This document shows positions 8,914 to 17,428 of a stretch of DNA of 64,000 nucleotides, piece by piece. The notes beneath the pieces were generated by a model that was not told the DNA's origin, made no database searches, and saw only the letters and a program-made list of their open reading frames with translations. The position numbers were made by a program, and so were the translations under genes. The stretch's first letter is position 1. Each line of letters begins with the position of its first letter. Source of the DNA: Prosthecobacter gellanilyticus (GTDB lineage: Bacteria; Verrucomicrobiota; Verrucomicrobiia; Verrucomicrobiales; Verrucomicrobiaceae); assembly GCF_007992435.1 (NCBI RefSeq), contig NZ_BKAG01000005.1:62001-126000 (forward strand). The letters run 5' to 3'.

Positions 8914-8942
8914 CTGCGGCGTAGTTCGCCGCAGAGTTTTTT
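8914..8942 (-). terminator. Bidirectional Rho-independent terminator
   Basis: A perfect 8-bp stem, ctgcggcg (8914-8921) with cgccgcag (8927-8934), closes a 5-nt loop. Reading minus, it is followed by ATTTTTCT; reading plus, by AGTTTTTT. It lies 28 bp beyond the end of the minus-strand pseudokinase-FGE gene, whose transcription it most likely ends, and just upstream of the XRE gene. Confidence 0.8.
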
Positions 8943-8961
8943 ATTGCCCGAGAAACCCCTG

Positions 8962-10947
8962 CTACAACCCTGGGGCCTTGTCACTCGCCACGCGGAAGCC
9001 CCTGGCCAGCGTTGTTTCGTTGGCGGACTCGGCAAAGAAACGCGTGGTGAGGAGGTCATCGCTGCTCTTCAGGGCGAAGTGACCGCCTCTGACCACGGGC
9101 ACGCGCAGATCCGGGATGTCTGGATGTGAGGGCCAGGGCTCGTTTTTGAACTCGCTCGCCGTCCATTCACTGACATTGCCGGCCATGTCATGGATTTCGT
9201 AGGGGCTGATATCCTCGCACTTCCGGTCCACGGGGGCGAAGAGGTTGTAGCCGTCCACCTTGCCACCCTTCTTCTTGCCATTGGAGTCGTAGTCGTCGCC
9301 GAGGTTGGCCTTCTCGCGAGCGGGCTTGTCTCCCCAGGGAAAGAGGAGGCCCTTCTCGCCACGGGCTGCCTTTTCCCACTCTTCTTCCGTGGGCAGTCTC
9401 ATGCCATGCCATTTGGTGTAGGCATACGCATCCCACCAGTCCACCTGGGTGACGGGTGTGTTCAGGCTGATCGGCTGTCCGTTGAAGGTGGAGCCCGCTT
9501 TCGCGGCAGCGTAGGTGTCGTCCCACTTCGGCGGGATGTGGCTGATCTTGGTCTTCGGCTGATCGGGGTGATCAAACTTCGTGGCAGGCTCCTTTTTCAA
9601 GGCTGCGAGGAAATCAGCATACTGTCCGAGGGTCACCTCATGACGGCTGATCCAAAAGGATGGCAAATTGCGGCGCTCGTTCTTTTGATAGCGGAAAGGC
9701 CCGGCGGGGATCTCCACCATCTCAGGCTCTTTCAGCACCGCTCCAGTCACCACCGTGGGAGTGGCTGTGCCAGCGAGATTTCCCAGAGCAAACACGCCGC
9801 CGACAGCGATCACGGCTGCCAGCCAGAACCACCAGGGAATGCCCGTGGAGCTGGAGTTGCCGCCGCCTTCCTCGGCCTCGATACGGCGCATGATGGAGCG
9901 TTCGCGCATGGCATCACGCACGTCGTCCAGCGCATCCATGAGCCCGGCCCAGTCGCGTGGGTGCTCGCTGAGACTGGAGACCAGACCCAGCGCCTTGCCT
10001 TCCGCAGCCAAAGGCTCCACTAGCGCGATGAGCGCGCCCACCTCCTCCTTCGGATCCCGGGTGCGGCTGTCCGCAGGTCGGAAGATGTTCACGATGCTGG
10101 CCTGGCCTTGATCATCGATGAAGACGTCACGCGGCTCGAGCCGGCGGTGATAGCAGCCGCGCTCGATGGCATAGTCCATCGCTTCGGCCACGCCATAGAG
10201 CAGCTCGGCCACACGGCGTTCAGAGAGCGTCTCGCCTGCGGTGGCCAGTTCCTCCAGGTTGCGTCCGCGCGGCAGTTCGCGGGTGTAAAAGATATGTCCA
10301 TTCACCTGACCCGCTTCATAGAGAGGGGCGATGCGGGTGTGGGTGATGGAGGCCTTGAGACGCTCATGCGCCTTGAAGCGCTCCACCACTTCCGGGCGGT
10401 GCAGCAGCTCGGGCCTCAGGAGCACCAGCGCCACCGGGCGCTGCACGCTGACCTGGATGGCGCGATAGGTCTCGGATTCATTTTCATACGAAAGCCGTTC
10501 CAGTACCTGATACTGGCCCAGCATGGTGCCGGGCTGGATGAAGGGCGGGGGAGCATTGTCCGCCGGCACCAGCATCTGGGTTGGAGGGGCGATCTCCAGC
10601 GCCGTGTTGGCCTTGGAGATAAGCTTCTCCACCGAGTAGGGAGCGTCTGCCAGCACAGGCCAGCCGCTGATTTTCGCCTCATAGCCGCTGAGGTCATAGC
10701 GGGTGGTAAAAAGCACGCGCGCATTTTGAAAGCGCGCCAGGGCTGCATCACGCAGGGCAAAGCCGCTGCTCCTCTCATCAATGATGGCTTCAGTGATGAG
10801 CAGGTCCAGTGAGCGGGCTTTCGCCAGCCAGGCGCGGCCTTCGTTCACACTGGCGATGGAGGTCACTTGCCATCCTGTTTGTTGGGCCAGGGCAAGCGCA
10901 CGTTCGCCGCGGGTGGCGGCATTCACATCGAGAAATAAGATCGTCAT
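8962..10947 (-). CDS. Receiver-like / pseudokinase / FGE-sulfatase membrane fusion protein
   Basis: Three parts are visible. Residues 1-118 resemble a response-regulator receiver fold, but the usual phospho-acceptor Asp is not apparent (LLITEAII). Residues about 145-345 are a Hanks-type kinase fold with a dismantled active site: the VAIK Lys is Val (VALVLL), the HRD loop reads HRRLEPRDVF (267-276) and DFG reads NIF. A membrane span lies at about 371-390. Residues about 405-661 form an FGE-sulfatase/SUMF1 domain (GMRLPTEEEWEKAARG, DMAGNVSEW, VRGGHF, RGFRVA) that would sit outside the cytoplasm. It follows the TPR-like gene after 22 bp. It is likely a signalling scaffold and not a kinase. Confidence 0.85.
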   Translation of the reverse strand: MTILFLDVNAATRGERALALAQQTGWQVTSIASVNEGRAWLAKARSLDLLITEAIIDERSSGFALRDAALARFQNARVLFTTRYDLSGYEAKISGWPVLADAPYSVEKLISKANTALEIAPPTQMLVPADNAPPPFIQPGTMLGQYQVLERLSYENESETYRAIQVSVQRPVALVLLRPELLHRPEVVERFKAHERLKASITHTRIAPLYEAGQVNGHIFYTRELPRGRNLEELATAGETLSERRVAELLYGVAEAMDYAIERGCYHRRLEPRDVFIDDQGQASIVNIFRPADSRTRDPKEEVGALIALVEPLAAEGKALGLVSSLSEHPRDWAGLMDALDDVRDAMRERSIMRRIEAEEGGGNSSSTGIPWWFWLAAVIAVGGVFALGNLAGTATPTVVTGAVLKEPEMVEIPAGPFRYQKNERRNLPSFWISRHEVTLGQYADFLAALKKEPATKFDHPDQPKTKISHIPPKWDDTYAAAKAGSTFNGQPISLNTPVTQVDWWDAYAYTKWHGMRLPTEEEWEKAARGEKGLLFPWGDKPAREKANLGDDYDSNGKKKGGKVDGYNLFAPVDRKCEDISPYEIHDMAGNVSEWTASEFKNEPWPSHPDIPDLRVPVVRGGHFALKSSDDLLTTRFFAESANETTLARGFRVASDKAPGL

Positions 10948-10969
10948 CAGGGCGGTCGGGGACAGGCCG

Positions 10970-12226
10970 TCAGTTCGACACGGGAGGCAGCAATGGGTTC
11001 ACGCCGCCCCCGGGCACGGTCTGGGGCGCTGGCGAACCGAAGTCCAGAAGGTCGCGCGGCTCAGCGGCGACGTCCTGGAGCTTGTGCTGATAGTAAAGCC
11101 GCACGACGTAACCATGATAAGCACGGCGTCCGTGGGCGGCGATCTCTCCCGGGGTGAGTGCCGGCAGGAAATAGGTGACATCGAGCGGCTCTTCACCAAT
11201 GCCGCTCCAGTCCACCGGGGGGGCACCCCAGGCAGACAAGGGTTCATCCGCGATGGTCTGGGCGATTTTCTCGCCGTTCACGCGGTCAAAAAAGTACACG
11301 TCGATATCCACCTGCGAAGGGTCGATGGCATCGTTGCCTTGACGCAGGATGGGGACGCGGAGCACGACCTTCTCCCCGTTCACGGCGGAGGGATCGCGAT
11401 TGGCCGAGCAGGCTCCCAGGGAGAGCGCTTTCGACCCGAAGCTGCCTGTGAAAGCAGGCGCGGAGGCACCTGGAGAGGTGCCGTCGATATTGAGTTTGCG
11501 TTTGGCCAGGTCGCCATAGCCACCGGCACGCGTCGCGTCCATGGCAGCGAGCTGCTTCCAGTGGGAGACAGCTTTGTCAGACAGGCCCATCTGCTCATAG
11601 CTCTGGGCGGTTTCAGCGATGACCTCCGGTGTGGCCGGAAACTGCAGGTCGGCACGCTTCAGCACCTCCAGGGCGCCTTGCATGTCACCGAGAGAGCGCA
11701 CCTGCTTCGCCAGATCCACCATCTCAGCCAGGCTCATGTTCGCGGCAGGATCACCACCCTTCGCTGTGGCAGCGCCGGGAGGTGGCGGTGCGGTGCGAGG
11801 AGGTTGACCCGCCGCAGGGCGGCTTTGCGCCATGGCTGGCGGAGCCACCGGTGAGGTGATCGGAGCGGCGGGAGCCACAGGAATCGTGGGAGTCATTTGC
11901 AGACTGCCCACGGGTGGCGGCCCGAAACCTGACGGTGCAGGCGCAGTGATCAGTCCTGCTGGAGGCGGAGCCACAGGCGCGGCCAGCTGGCCGACGGGCG
12001 GAGGGCTGATGCTCACAGGAGGTGCGGTGAGCGTCAGTTGCGGCATCAAAAGGGGCTGCTGAGTAGGGGTGATGACGGGAGTCATCGCAGGAGGGGTGCC
12101 AGGATGCCGGAGCACCGCGCGCACCAGGAGGCCGGACTCCACCGCCACGAGGGCGCAAAGAATCCCCAGAGCCACTTGATTTGCACGGCCCCGGTCAGCA
12201 CAGGGGATGGGGGGGGAGGAAGCCAT
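10970..12226 (-). CDS. Membrane-anchored proline-rich protein with TPR-like repeats
   Basis: An N-terminal membrane anchor (VALGILCALVAVESGLLV, about residues 18-35) leads to a Pro/Ala-rich linker of about 120 residues. Two TPR-like helical repeats follow (MVDLAKQVRSLGDMQGALEV and EVIAETAQSYEQMGLSDKAV). The C-terminal beta-rich domain of about 150 residues (VDIDVYFFDRVNGEKIAQ, then HGYVVRLYYQHK) I do not recognise. It is probably co-transcribed with the downstream pseudokinase-FGE gene and may be its partner. That link is inferred from adjacency only. Confidence 0.7.
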   Translation of the reverse strand: MASSPPIPCADRGRANQVALGILCALVAVESGLLVRAVLRHPGTPPAMTPVITPTQQPLLMPQLTLTAPPVSISPPPVGQLAAPVAPPPAGLITAPAPSGFGPPPVGSLQMTPTIPVAPAAPITSPVAPPAMAQSRPAAGQPPRTAPPPPGAATAKGGDPAANMSLAEMVDLAKQVRSLGDMQGALEVLKRADLQFPATPEVIAETAQSYEQMGLSDKAVSHWKQLAAMDATRAGGYGDLAKRKLNIDGTSPGASAPAFTGSFGSKALSLGACSANRDPSAVNGEKVVLRVPILRQGNDAIDPSQVDIDVYFFDRVNGEKIAQTIADEPLSAWGAPPVDWSGIGEEPLDVTYFLPALTPGEIAAHGRRAYHGYVVRLYYQHKLQDVAAEPRDLLDFGSPAPQTVPGGGVNPLLPPVSN

Positions 12227-12278
12227 GCCGATTGCCGCAGGAAAATCGTATGGTACGGTCCCCGCTCACCAGTTGTCA

Positions 12279-13547
12279 ATGCCCCAGACTTTTTCTCCCG
12301 AATCTCCCCGCGGTTTGTCCGCAGGCGGGAGCGTGTGGAAATCGTTGATAATCAATAGGAATGTGGTCCAAATAGCCGCCCTTTTGGCACATTCATCTGG
12401 TTTTGTATGGCTCGATAGTGCCATGCCGGGCCAGGGCAGTGTTTCCATCCTGACGGCACGTCCCCGGGCTATTATTCGGGGCCACATTGACCAGGACTGG
12501 AAACTTGTGGAGGCGACTCTGGCGCAGGAACAAGCCGCCGCTGCTCCCGGAGGTCTCTTCGGTTGGGTCGGCTTTGACGGGCAGTTCACCCTCGGAGTCT
12601 ATGAGGCAGCCCTGAGTTATGATCACGACTCCGGCATGTGGAGCGGCATGGGGGATATCGATGCCCTTCTATCCTCTGGTGATTCTCAGACGGCTGACGC
12701 GCACACGAATGACTGGGAGCTTCTCGATTTCGTGCCGAAGGTCTCGAAGTCGGCCTACACAGAGGCAGTGAGCCGTGCCCAGGAATACATCGCCGCAGGA
12801 GACATCTACCAGGTGAACCTCTCCCACCCCTGGCAGGCACCCTGGCCTGCGGACACGGACTTCTGGCCCTTCTACCTGCGCCTGCGCGAGGTATCTCCCG
12901 CACCGCACGCGGCTTGTCTGAATCTCGATGACACCACCGTCCTCTCGGCCTCGCCCGAGCTGTTTTTAAAATTGGATGGGCGGACGATCACCACACGCCC
13001 CATCAAAGGCACACGCCCGCGATTCCCGGATGATCCCATCCGCGATGCTGCCAGCGCCCGCGAGCTGCCTCTGTGTGAAAAAGAGCGCGCCGAGCTGCTC
13101 ATGATCACGGACCTGGAGCGCAATGACCTCGGCAAGGTGTGCGAGTTCGGCAGCGTGCAGACGCCGGATCTCTGGCGCGTGGAAAGTTTCCCGCAGGTCT
13201 ACCATCTCGTCTCCACGGTCACGGGAACTTTGAAGCCCGGCATCAGCCATGCCGCGGCCTTCCGTGCCTGCTTCCCCGGCGGCAGCATCAGCGGCGCGCC
13301 AAAGAAGCGCGCGCTGGAGATCATTGCCGAGCTCGAAAAACATCCGCGCGGTCTTTACACCGGCGCCATCGGCTACTTCGGCTTTGATGGCAGCAGCCAG
13401 TGGAACATCGCCATCCGCACCGCCGTGCAAAAGGACGGCGAGATCAGCTTCCACGCCGGCTCGGGCATCGTCGCAGACAGCATCCCCGAGCGCGAGTGGG
13501 AGGAAACACTGCACAAGGCCAGCGGCATCTTGAGCGCGTGGTCGTGA
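12279..13547 (+). CDS. pabB: Aminodeoxychorismate synthase component I
   Basis: A chorismate-binding enzyme making 4-amino-4-deoxychorismate for folate. Key motifs are PIKGTRPR, DLERNDLGKVC, PGGSISGAPKKRA, YTGAIGYFG and HAGSGIVADS. The Lys in PIKGT (about residue 243 from this start) is the nucleophile characteristic of PabB; anthranilate synthase TrpE has Ala there (PIAGT). The glutaminase PabA is not nearby. The start is uncertain: ATG 12279, GTG 12333 and GTG 12363 are in frame, and a longer form from 12207 would overlap the divergent gene. No fused lyase (PabC) domain follows. Confidence 0.88.
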   Translation: MPQTFSPESPRGLSAGGSVWKSLIINRNVVQIAALLAHSSGFVWLDSAMPGQGSVSILTARPRAIIRGHIDQDWKLVEATLAQEQAAAAPGGLFGWVGFDGQFTLGVYEAALSYDHDSGMWSGMGDIDALLSSGDSQTADAHTNDWELLDFVPKVSKSAYTEAVSRAQEYIAAGDIYQVNLSHPWQAPWPADTDFWPFYLRLREVSPAPHAACLNLDDTTVLSASPELFLKLDGRTITTRPIKGTRPRFPDDPIRDAASARELPLCEKERAELLMITDLERNDLGKVCEFGSVQTPDLWRVESFPQVYHLVSTVTGTLKPGISHAAAFRACFPGGSISGAPKKRALEIIAELEKHPRGLYTGAIGYFGFDGSSQWNIAIRTAVQKDGEISFHAGSGIVADSIPEREWEETLHKASGILSAWS

Positions 13548-15317
13548 TCACTTCGGATCCAGGAAGATCGTCTCCTCGTCAGCACGCAGCGTGCAGTCGA
13601 TCTGAGTGGCGATTTCCTGGAGCACTTCCGGCAGCGGTTTGTTAAGGTGGAAGGAGACCAGCTTGTCACCCTGGAGCTTCGGCAGGACAATGCGAACACC
13701 TTTTTTGTTAGGGTCGAGAGTCTTGCTGTCCCCGGCCAGATAGTTCAGGACGTCTCCGGCGTCGGCCTTGTAAAAGTGATAGTCCACGGTCCGGAAGGTT
13801 TGCGCACGGTCCAGGGCCGTGGTGGTGATCACGGGAGCATCGACCAGGGATGGCGTGACCGTGTGCAGCGTGCGTTCTTCCTTGTTCCAGACCGCGACCG
13901 TTTCACCTGGAGCCAGATCAATGGCGGAGCGGTTCACGTGGGACCGTGCGATGGGATAGTCGATACCATTCAAGGCCTCATAACCGATGATCTTTGAGTT
14001 CGTGATATCGATATCGAGATGGATCCGGTCGTTCAGCAAACGCGGCTTGAATTTGGCGACGCAGCCGATGGGCAGATAGGTGATCCCCGTGGGCTGGCTG
14101 GGATCGTTGACCGGTGTGTTCACCACGCTTCGCACAACGACTTCCTGATCATTCTTCGTCACAAGCCGTGGCCATGACACGGTCTTGAACTTAGCGTTCT
14201 TCCGCAGCTGCCCCAGTTCGCTGACGCTCATGATTCGGAAGGTGTCAGTGTCGGTGAAAAGCCCGGCGGCATCGACTTCAGAAATGATCTGCATCTCCAC
14301 ACCAATGAACGGCTCCTCCGTCTTCACGACCTCCGCTTTCGTGGCGATGACACCCGTGAGTGCTATCAGGAGCACCACAGCACCCAGTGCCGCCATCCGA
14401 TGCGTGCGTGCGGGACTGGCGATGCCTTGGATGCGGCGATGAAGAGATCTGCCAGGCTCAAAAATGCCCACAAAGCCCAGGTTCCAACCCTGCATGCCGG
14501 AGGCCGATTGTGCCTTCAAAAGCGCGAGGCCGTAGGTGTGCCGGCGGCCAGGACCATCGTGGCGCAGCACATCCGCATCACAGGCAGCTTCGCGGTCGGC
14601 ACGCGCCCGATGAAAGGCCAGCCAGAGGAGAGGATTGAACCAATGCAGTGCCATGAGGCAGCACAGCAGCGAGTTCATGAGCAGGTCACCACGCCGCAGA
14701 TGAGTGAGCTCATGCTTGAGGATCAAGCTGGCCTCAGCGGGCGTGAAGCTCTCCGCAAAATCCAGCGGCAACAGCAACACAGGGCGGAAGACTCCCGCCA
14801 CCGCCGGACTGGCCACGGCCGCAGACTGCCAGAGCCGGGGCCCCTTCCTCAGGCGGAGCTCGCGTGAGAGGCTCTCCACCTCCTGCAAGAGGTCTGTAGT
14901 AGGTTGCACAGCCGTTTTTTGAATTCGCCGAAGTGTGAGGGCGAAGGAGAAAGCTCCCCCGAGCGTGAGCACCAGCGCTCCACCCATCGCGAGGCACGGC
15001 CACACGGGCCAGCTTAGTGTTTCGGAGTGCTCCGGCACGCTGACGATCTGGCCGGCCGGCTCGGCAGAAGCAGCTTCCTGCGAACTCGCCTCAAAATGGG
15101 CAGGTGCTGCCAGGATCAGACTTTCCGCGCTCCACCGGCTCTCTGGCAGCGCTGGCATCAGCAGGATCACCAGCACCGGGAGCCACAAGGTGTGCAACCA
15201 GCGGGCACTCAGATAACGCCGCAACAGGCGCTGTAGCACCAGCACCACGAGACAAAGCGCTGAAGCGCGCAAACTGGCCTGGAACAGCCAGTCAAAAAGG
15301 AGATTGAGGATAGGCAT
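13548..15317 (-). CDS. M56-family (BlaR1/MecR1-type) membrane peptidase with secretin-like C-terminal domain
   Basis: The N-terminal 330 residues contain about four membrane spans and a gluzincin site, HELTH (202-206), with a downstream Glu (REAACD, about 243), as in BlaR1/MecR1. The C-terminal 240 residues outside the membrane are not a penicillin-binding domain. They resemble STN/secretin-N-like modules (FRTVDYHFYKADAGDVLNYL, then LPEVLQEIATQIDCTLRADE), an arrangement frequent in Verrucomicrobiota. It should relay an extracytoplasmic signal by cleaving a BlaI-type repressor. No blaI is adjacent, although two BlaI-type operators lie about 90-125 bp upstream. It is convergent with pabB with no gap. 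Confidence 0.82.
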   Translation of the reverse strand: MPILNLLFDWLFQASLRASALCLVVLVLQRLLRRYLSARWLHTLWLPVLVILLMPALPESRWSAESLILAAPAHFEASSQEAASAEPAGQIVSVPEHSETLSWPVWPCLAMGGALVLTLGGAFSFALTLRRIQKTAVQPTTDLLQEVESLSRELRLRKGPRLWQSAAVASPAVAGVFRPVLLLPLDFAESFTPAEASLILKHELTHLRRGDLLMNSLLCCLMALHWFNPLLWLAFHRARADREAACDADVLRHDGPGRRHTYGLALLKAQSASGMQGWNLGFVGIFEPGRSLHRRIQGIASPARTHRMAALGAVVLLIALTGVIATKAEVVKTEEPFIGVEMQIISEVDAAGLFTDTDTFRIMSVSELGQLRKNAKFKTVSWPRLVTKNDQEVVVRSVVNTPVNDPSQPTGITYLPIGCVAKFKPRLLNDRIHLDIDITNSKIIGYEALNGIDYPIARSHVNRSAIDLAPGETVAVWNKEERTLHTVTPSLVDAPVITTTALDRAQTFRTVDYHFYKADAGDVLNYLAGDSKTLDPNKKGVRIVLPKLQGDKLVSFHLNKPLPEVLQEIATQIDCTLRADEETIFLDPK

Positions 15318-15404
15318 GGCAGGCGCTGGCAGGGTTCAGGTTGCTGTGGCACGATGTCCGAGCTGTCTCATGGCTCTGGAAGTTCTCGGAATTAAATCCA
15401 TCTC

Positions 15405-15441
15405 ACTACATTTGTCGTGATATGGCAACTACAAATGTAGT
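15405..15441. promoter_or_regulatory. Two BlaI/MecI-type operator sites
   Basis: Site 1 is ACTACATTTGTCGT at 15405-15418. Site 2 is ACTACAAATGTAGT at 15428-15441, a perfect dyad with the TACA-n2-TGTA core. Centres are 23 bp apart, about two helical turns. TACA/TGTA dyads are what BlaI/MecI repressors bind. They lie between the divergent M56 gene (start 15317) and the small lipoprotein gene (start 15522), so one repressor could control both. The identification is by motif and context. Confidence 0.7.
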
Positions 15442-15521
15442 GACGTGGTTCTGCCATCCCTTGTCAAAGGGACAAAGCGCTTCTTGCCAGGATGCGGACT
15501 ACGGCCCAGCGTCTCGTCCCC

Positions 15522-15647
15522 ATGAAACGCTACCTCCTTCCAGCCATCCTCGTCGTCGCCACCTTGTTTGTCTCCAGCTGCCGCAGCCCCAAGGGCAATG
15601 TGAACTACATGCAGATGGGCAAGGGCCGCCCAAACCTTGTCCAGTAA
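15522..15647 (+). CDS. Small lipoprotein (41 aa), entericidin-like size
   Basis: A frame from ATG 15522 to TAA 15645-15647 encodes 41 residues: a basic start (MKRY), a hydrophobic core (LLPAILVVATLFV) and the lipobox VSSC with Cys20. The mature peptide of only 22 residues begins CRSPKGNVNYMQMGKG and ends NLVQ. The clean lipoprotein signal makes this a credible gene despite its size. It lies 81 bp downstream of the BlaI-type operators and divergent from the M56 peptidase, so it is a candidate target of that regulatory system. Its function is unknown. Confidence 0.65.
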   Translation: MKRYLLPAILVVATLFVSSCRSPKGNVNYMQMGKGRPNLVQ

Positions 15648-15697
15648 GCATTGGTGGCCGGCACATGCGTCAGTGCTGATGGAATAACCAAAAGCAT

Positions 15698-15740
15698 TTT
15701 TCTTCCTATAGCGCGAGAAAAACACGTTATAGGAAGAAAA
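15698..15740. terminator. Inverted repeat between convergent genes, probable terminator
   Basis: A perfect 13-bp stem, ttttcttcctata (15698-15710) with tataggaagaaaa (15728-15740), encloses a 17-nt loop. It lies in the 118-bp gap between the convergent small lipoprotein and Tat-protein genes, so transcription termination in both directions is the simplest reading. There is no long T tract outside the stem, and a protein-binding dyad is also possible. Confidence 0.5.
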
Positions 15741-15765
15741 TCACCAGCGCTCTGGTTCTTGAAAA

Positions 15766-17310
15766 TCAAACACCCAGCAGTTCACGCGCCTCAGCCTGAC
15801 CTGGTGCTGGCCTGCCAAACTCGCTGGCAGTGACACGCGCGAGCGCACTGAGATGACGCCAGCGGAAGGCGGCACGGGTGCGGTGAAATTCGTCGTGGCA
15901 GGTCTGGTAATATTTCTCGGCATGCAGCGCGCCATCCTCGCTGATGGCGTAAGTGCGCAGCGCCTCCAGCACCGGCTCCGCAGGCAGGTTCAGCAGACCC
16001 CAGCGATGCACCACCGCAGCGGCGTGTGACTGGAGACTGCCTTTGATCATGGTGTGCAGTTCGGACAGCAGCTTGGCCTGATCCGTGGAAGTGACGAGGC
16101 CGATCTGCCGCTTCGAGGGCATCGGTTCCCAATCGAGGAACGGCTGATATTGCCGGTCACGAGCGATCTGCCAGGCAGCCAGGATGAGGCAGGCAAAGAC
16201 GTTCCTTCCCTGGCTGACCGAAGAGAGGTTGCGCCAGGCATGGGTCGAGTCGCTTGAATGCACGCCTACCGAATCTCCATGCACGCTGCCCGTGGGTTTG
16301 CCAGGAAACTCCCACTCCGGCGGCCTGCCATGATCACGTAACACAAACTGGTTCGCCGCCAGAGAGATGGCCTCACCAACCTCATGCGGGTCCAGACCTT
16401 CCGCGAGCGCGGCCGCCACAGCTCCCGACGCCTCTTCGGGAGACCCTTTGAAGATCGTCATGGCGAGTTTCTCGACCGTGCCATCGTCCATCGCCTTGGT
16501 GCCCGGATCACGCCCCAGCAGCTTGTGCTCATCCAGCAGTTTCGTGAGCATGCCGGCGTGTTCATCCCACTCAGGCTGGCGGCTCTTTTCCGCATTCAGG
16601 CAGTAGCGCAGGGACATGCGCAGCATGGTGGTGGCATGCTCGCGCCCCACCAGATCCAGCAGATCCCAGGCACGATAGGGCAGCACGGTGCGGTGCACCT
16701 CCGGGCAGTCCTGCACGCATTCCAGCAGCGCGTTGAAACCGGCGTCCGCATCCTGATGCATCATCGTGGCAAACATCGCCTCAGCCTTCGCGGTGTCCTT
16801 GCTCTTCACCACCTCATGCAGTTGCTGTGCGCTGGGCTTGTCTGTTCCATGAGCCACGGGATGCAGCACCTCATCATCACGTCCGCCGTTTTCCTGGATG
16901 CGGTTGGTGTTTCGATACAGCACCTTGAAGACGGGCAGTGCCTGTTCTTTCTCCGGCAGCGTGGCGGACATTTTCAAACACGGCCCCAGCGCCATCAGCG
17001 TGTGAAAGCCGATGTAGTCCTCTCCGCCGAAGGTACGCGCATTCGCCAGCACGCCGGCGGCCACGAGCTTTTTTAAGGGGACGCCTTCCTTGAGCTTGCC
17101 AGCCAGGGCAGGCTGGAACTTGGAGATCGGCGTCTCCTGCATGAAGCAGACGAGCGGTTCCATGTCCCCGAAGCTCAAGGCGGCAGGTGCTTCAGCAGCG
17201 GCGGCGGATGTGATGCCAAGCTCCGCGCCAAGCGCAGGGCCGATGGTGGCTAACAGTGTGCCCTGACCCACCTCAGTCAGAAAGCGACGACGGGAACGTG
17301 GTTCATTCAT
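15766..17310 (-). CDS. Tat-exported protein of unknown function (514 aa)
   Basis: The N-terminus has a twin-arginine signal (RSRRRFLTEVGQGTLLATIGPALG). The rest is helical, without membrane spans, and matches no family I can name. Conserved-looking His and Cys segments are visible (HPVAHGTD, MMHQDADAGF, LRDHGRPPEWEF, YYQTCHDEFHRTR). Tat export suggests a cofactor bound in the cytoplasm. An AGGGAGG lies 6-7 bases before the ATG, one of the few clear Shine-Dalgarno sites in this window. The gene is divergent from the membrane-protein pair at 17429. Confidence 0.7.
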   Translation of the reverse strand: MNEPRSRRRFLTEVGQGTLLATIGPALGAELGITSAAAAEAPAALSFGDMEPLVCFMQETPISKFQPALAGKLKEGVPLKKLVAAGVLANARTFGGEDYIGFHTLMALGPCLKMSATLPEKEQALPVFKVLYRNTNRIQENGGRDDEVLHPVAHGTDKPSAQQLHEVVKSKDTAKAEAMFATMMHQDADAGFNALLECVQDCPEVHRTVLPYRAWDLLDLVGREHATTMLRMSLRYCLNAEKSRQPEWDEHAGMLTKLLDEHKLLGRDPGTKAMDDGTVEKLAMTIFKGSPEEASGAVAAALAEGLDPHEVGEAISLAANQFVLRDHGRPPEWEFPGKPTGSVHGDSVGVHSSDSTHAWRNLSSVSQGRNVFACLILAAWQIARDRQYQPFLDWEPMPSKRQIGLVTSTDQAKLLSELHTMIKGSLQSHAAAVVHRWGLLNLPAEPVLEALRTYAISEDGALHAEKYYQTCHDEFHRTRAAFRWRHLSALARVTASEFGRPAPGQAEARELLGV

Positions 17311-17370
17311 GGAGACCTCCCTGGTTGGAATTGTTGGTTATTCTCTCAAACGGGGGTCGGCGAGGCAATC

Positions 17371-17407
17371 TTGAAAATATTTTCAAACCACTTTGAACGA
17401 CAAAGTG
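17371..17407. promoter_or_regulatory. Two dyads in a divergent intergenic region
   Basis: ttgaaaatattttcaa at 17371-17386 is a perfect 16-bp palindrome. Immediately after it, cactttg (17389-17395) and caaagtg (17401-17407) form a 7-bp inverted repeat around 5 nt. Both lie between the divergent Tat-protein gene (start 17310) and the membrane-protein gene (start 17429), where operators are expected. The bound regulator is unknown. Confidence 0.5.
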
Positions 17408-17428
17408 AATGGCTTTGACGAACGAGTC

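Noticed and set aside
12207-13547. The chorismate-binding gene as anthranilate synthase (trpE).
   Set aside because: The motif is PIKGT with Lys, characteristic of PabB; TrpE has PIAGT. No other trp genes are nearby.
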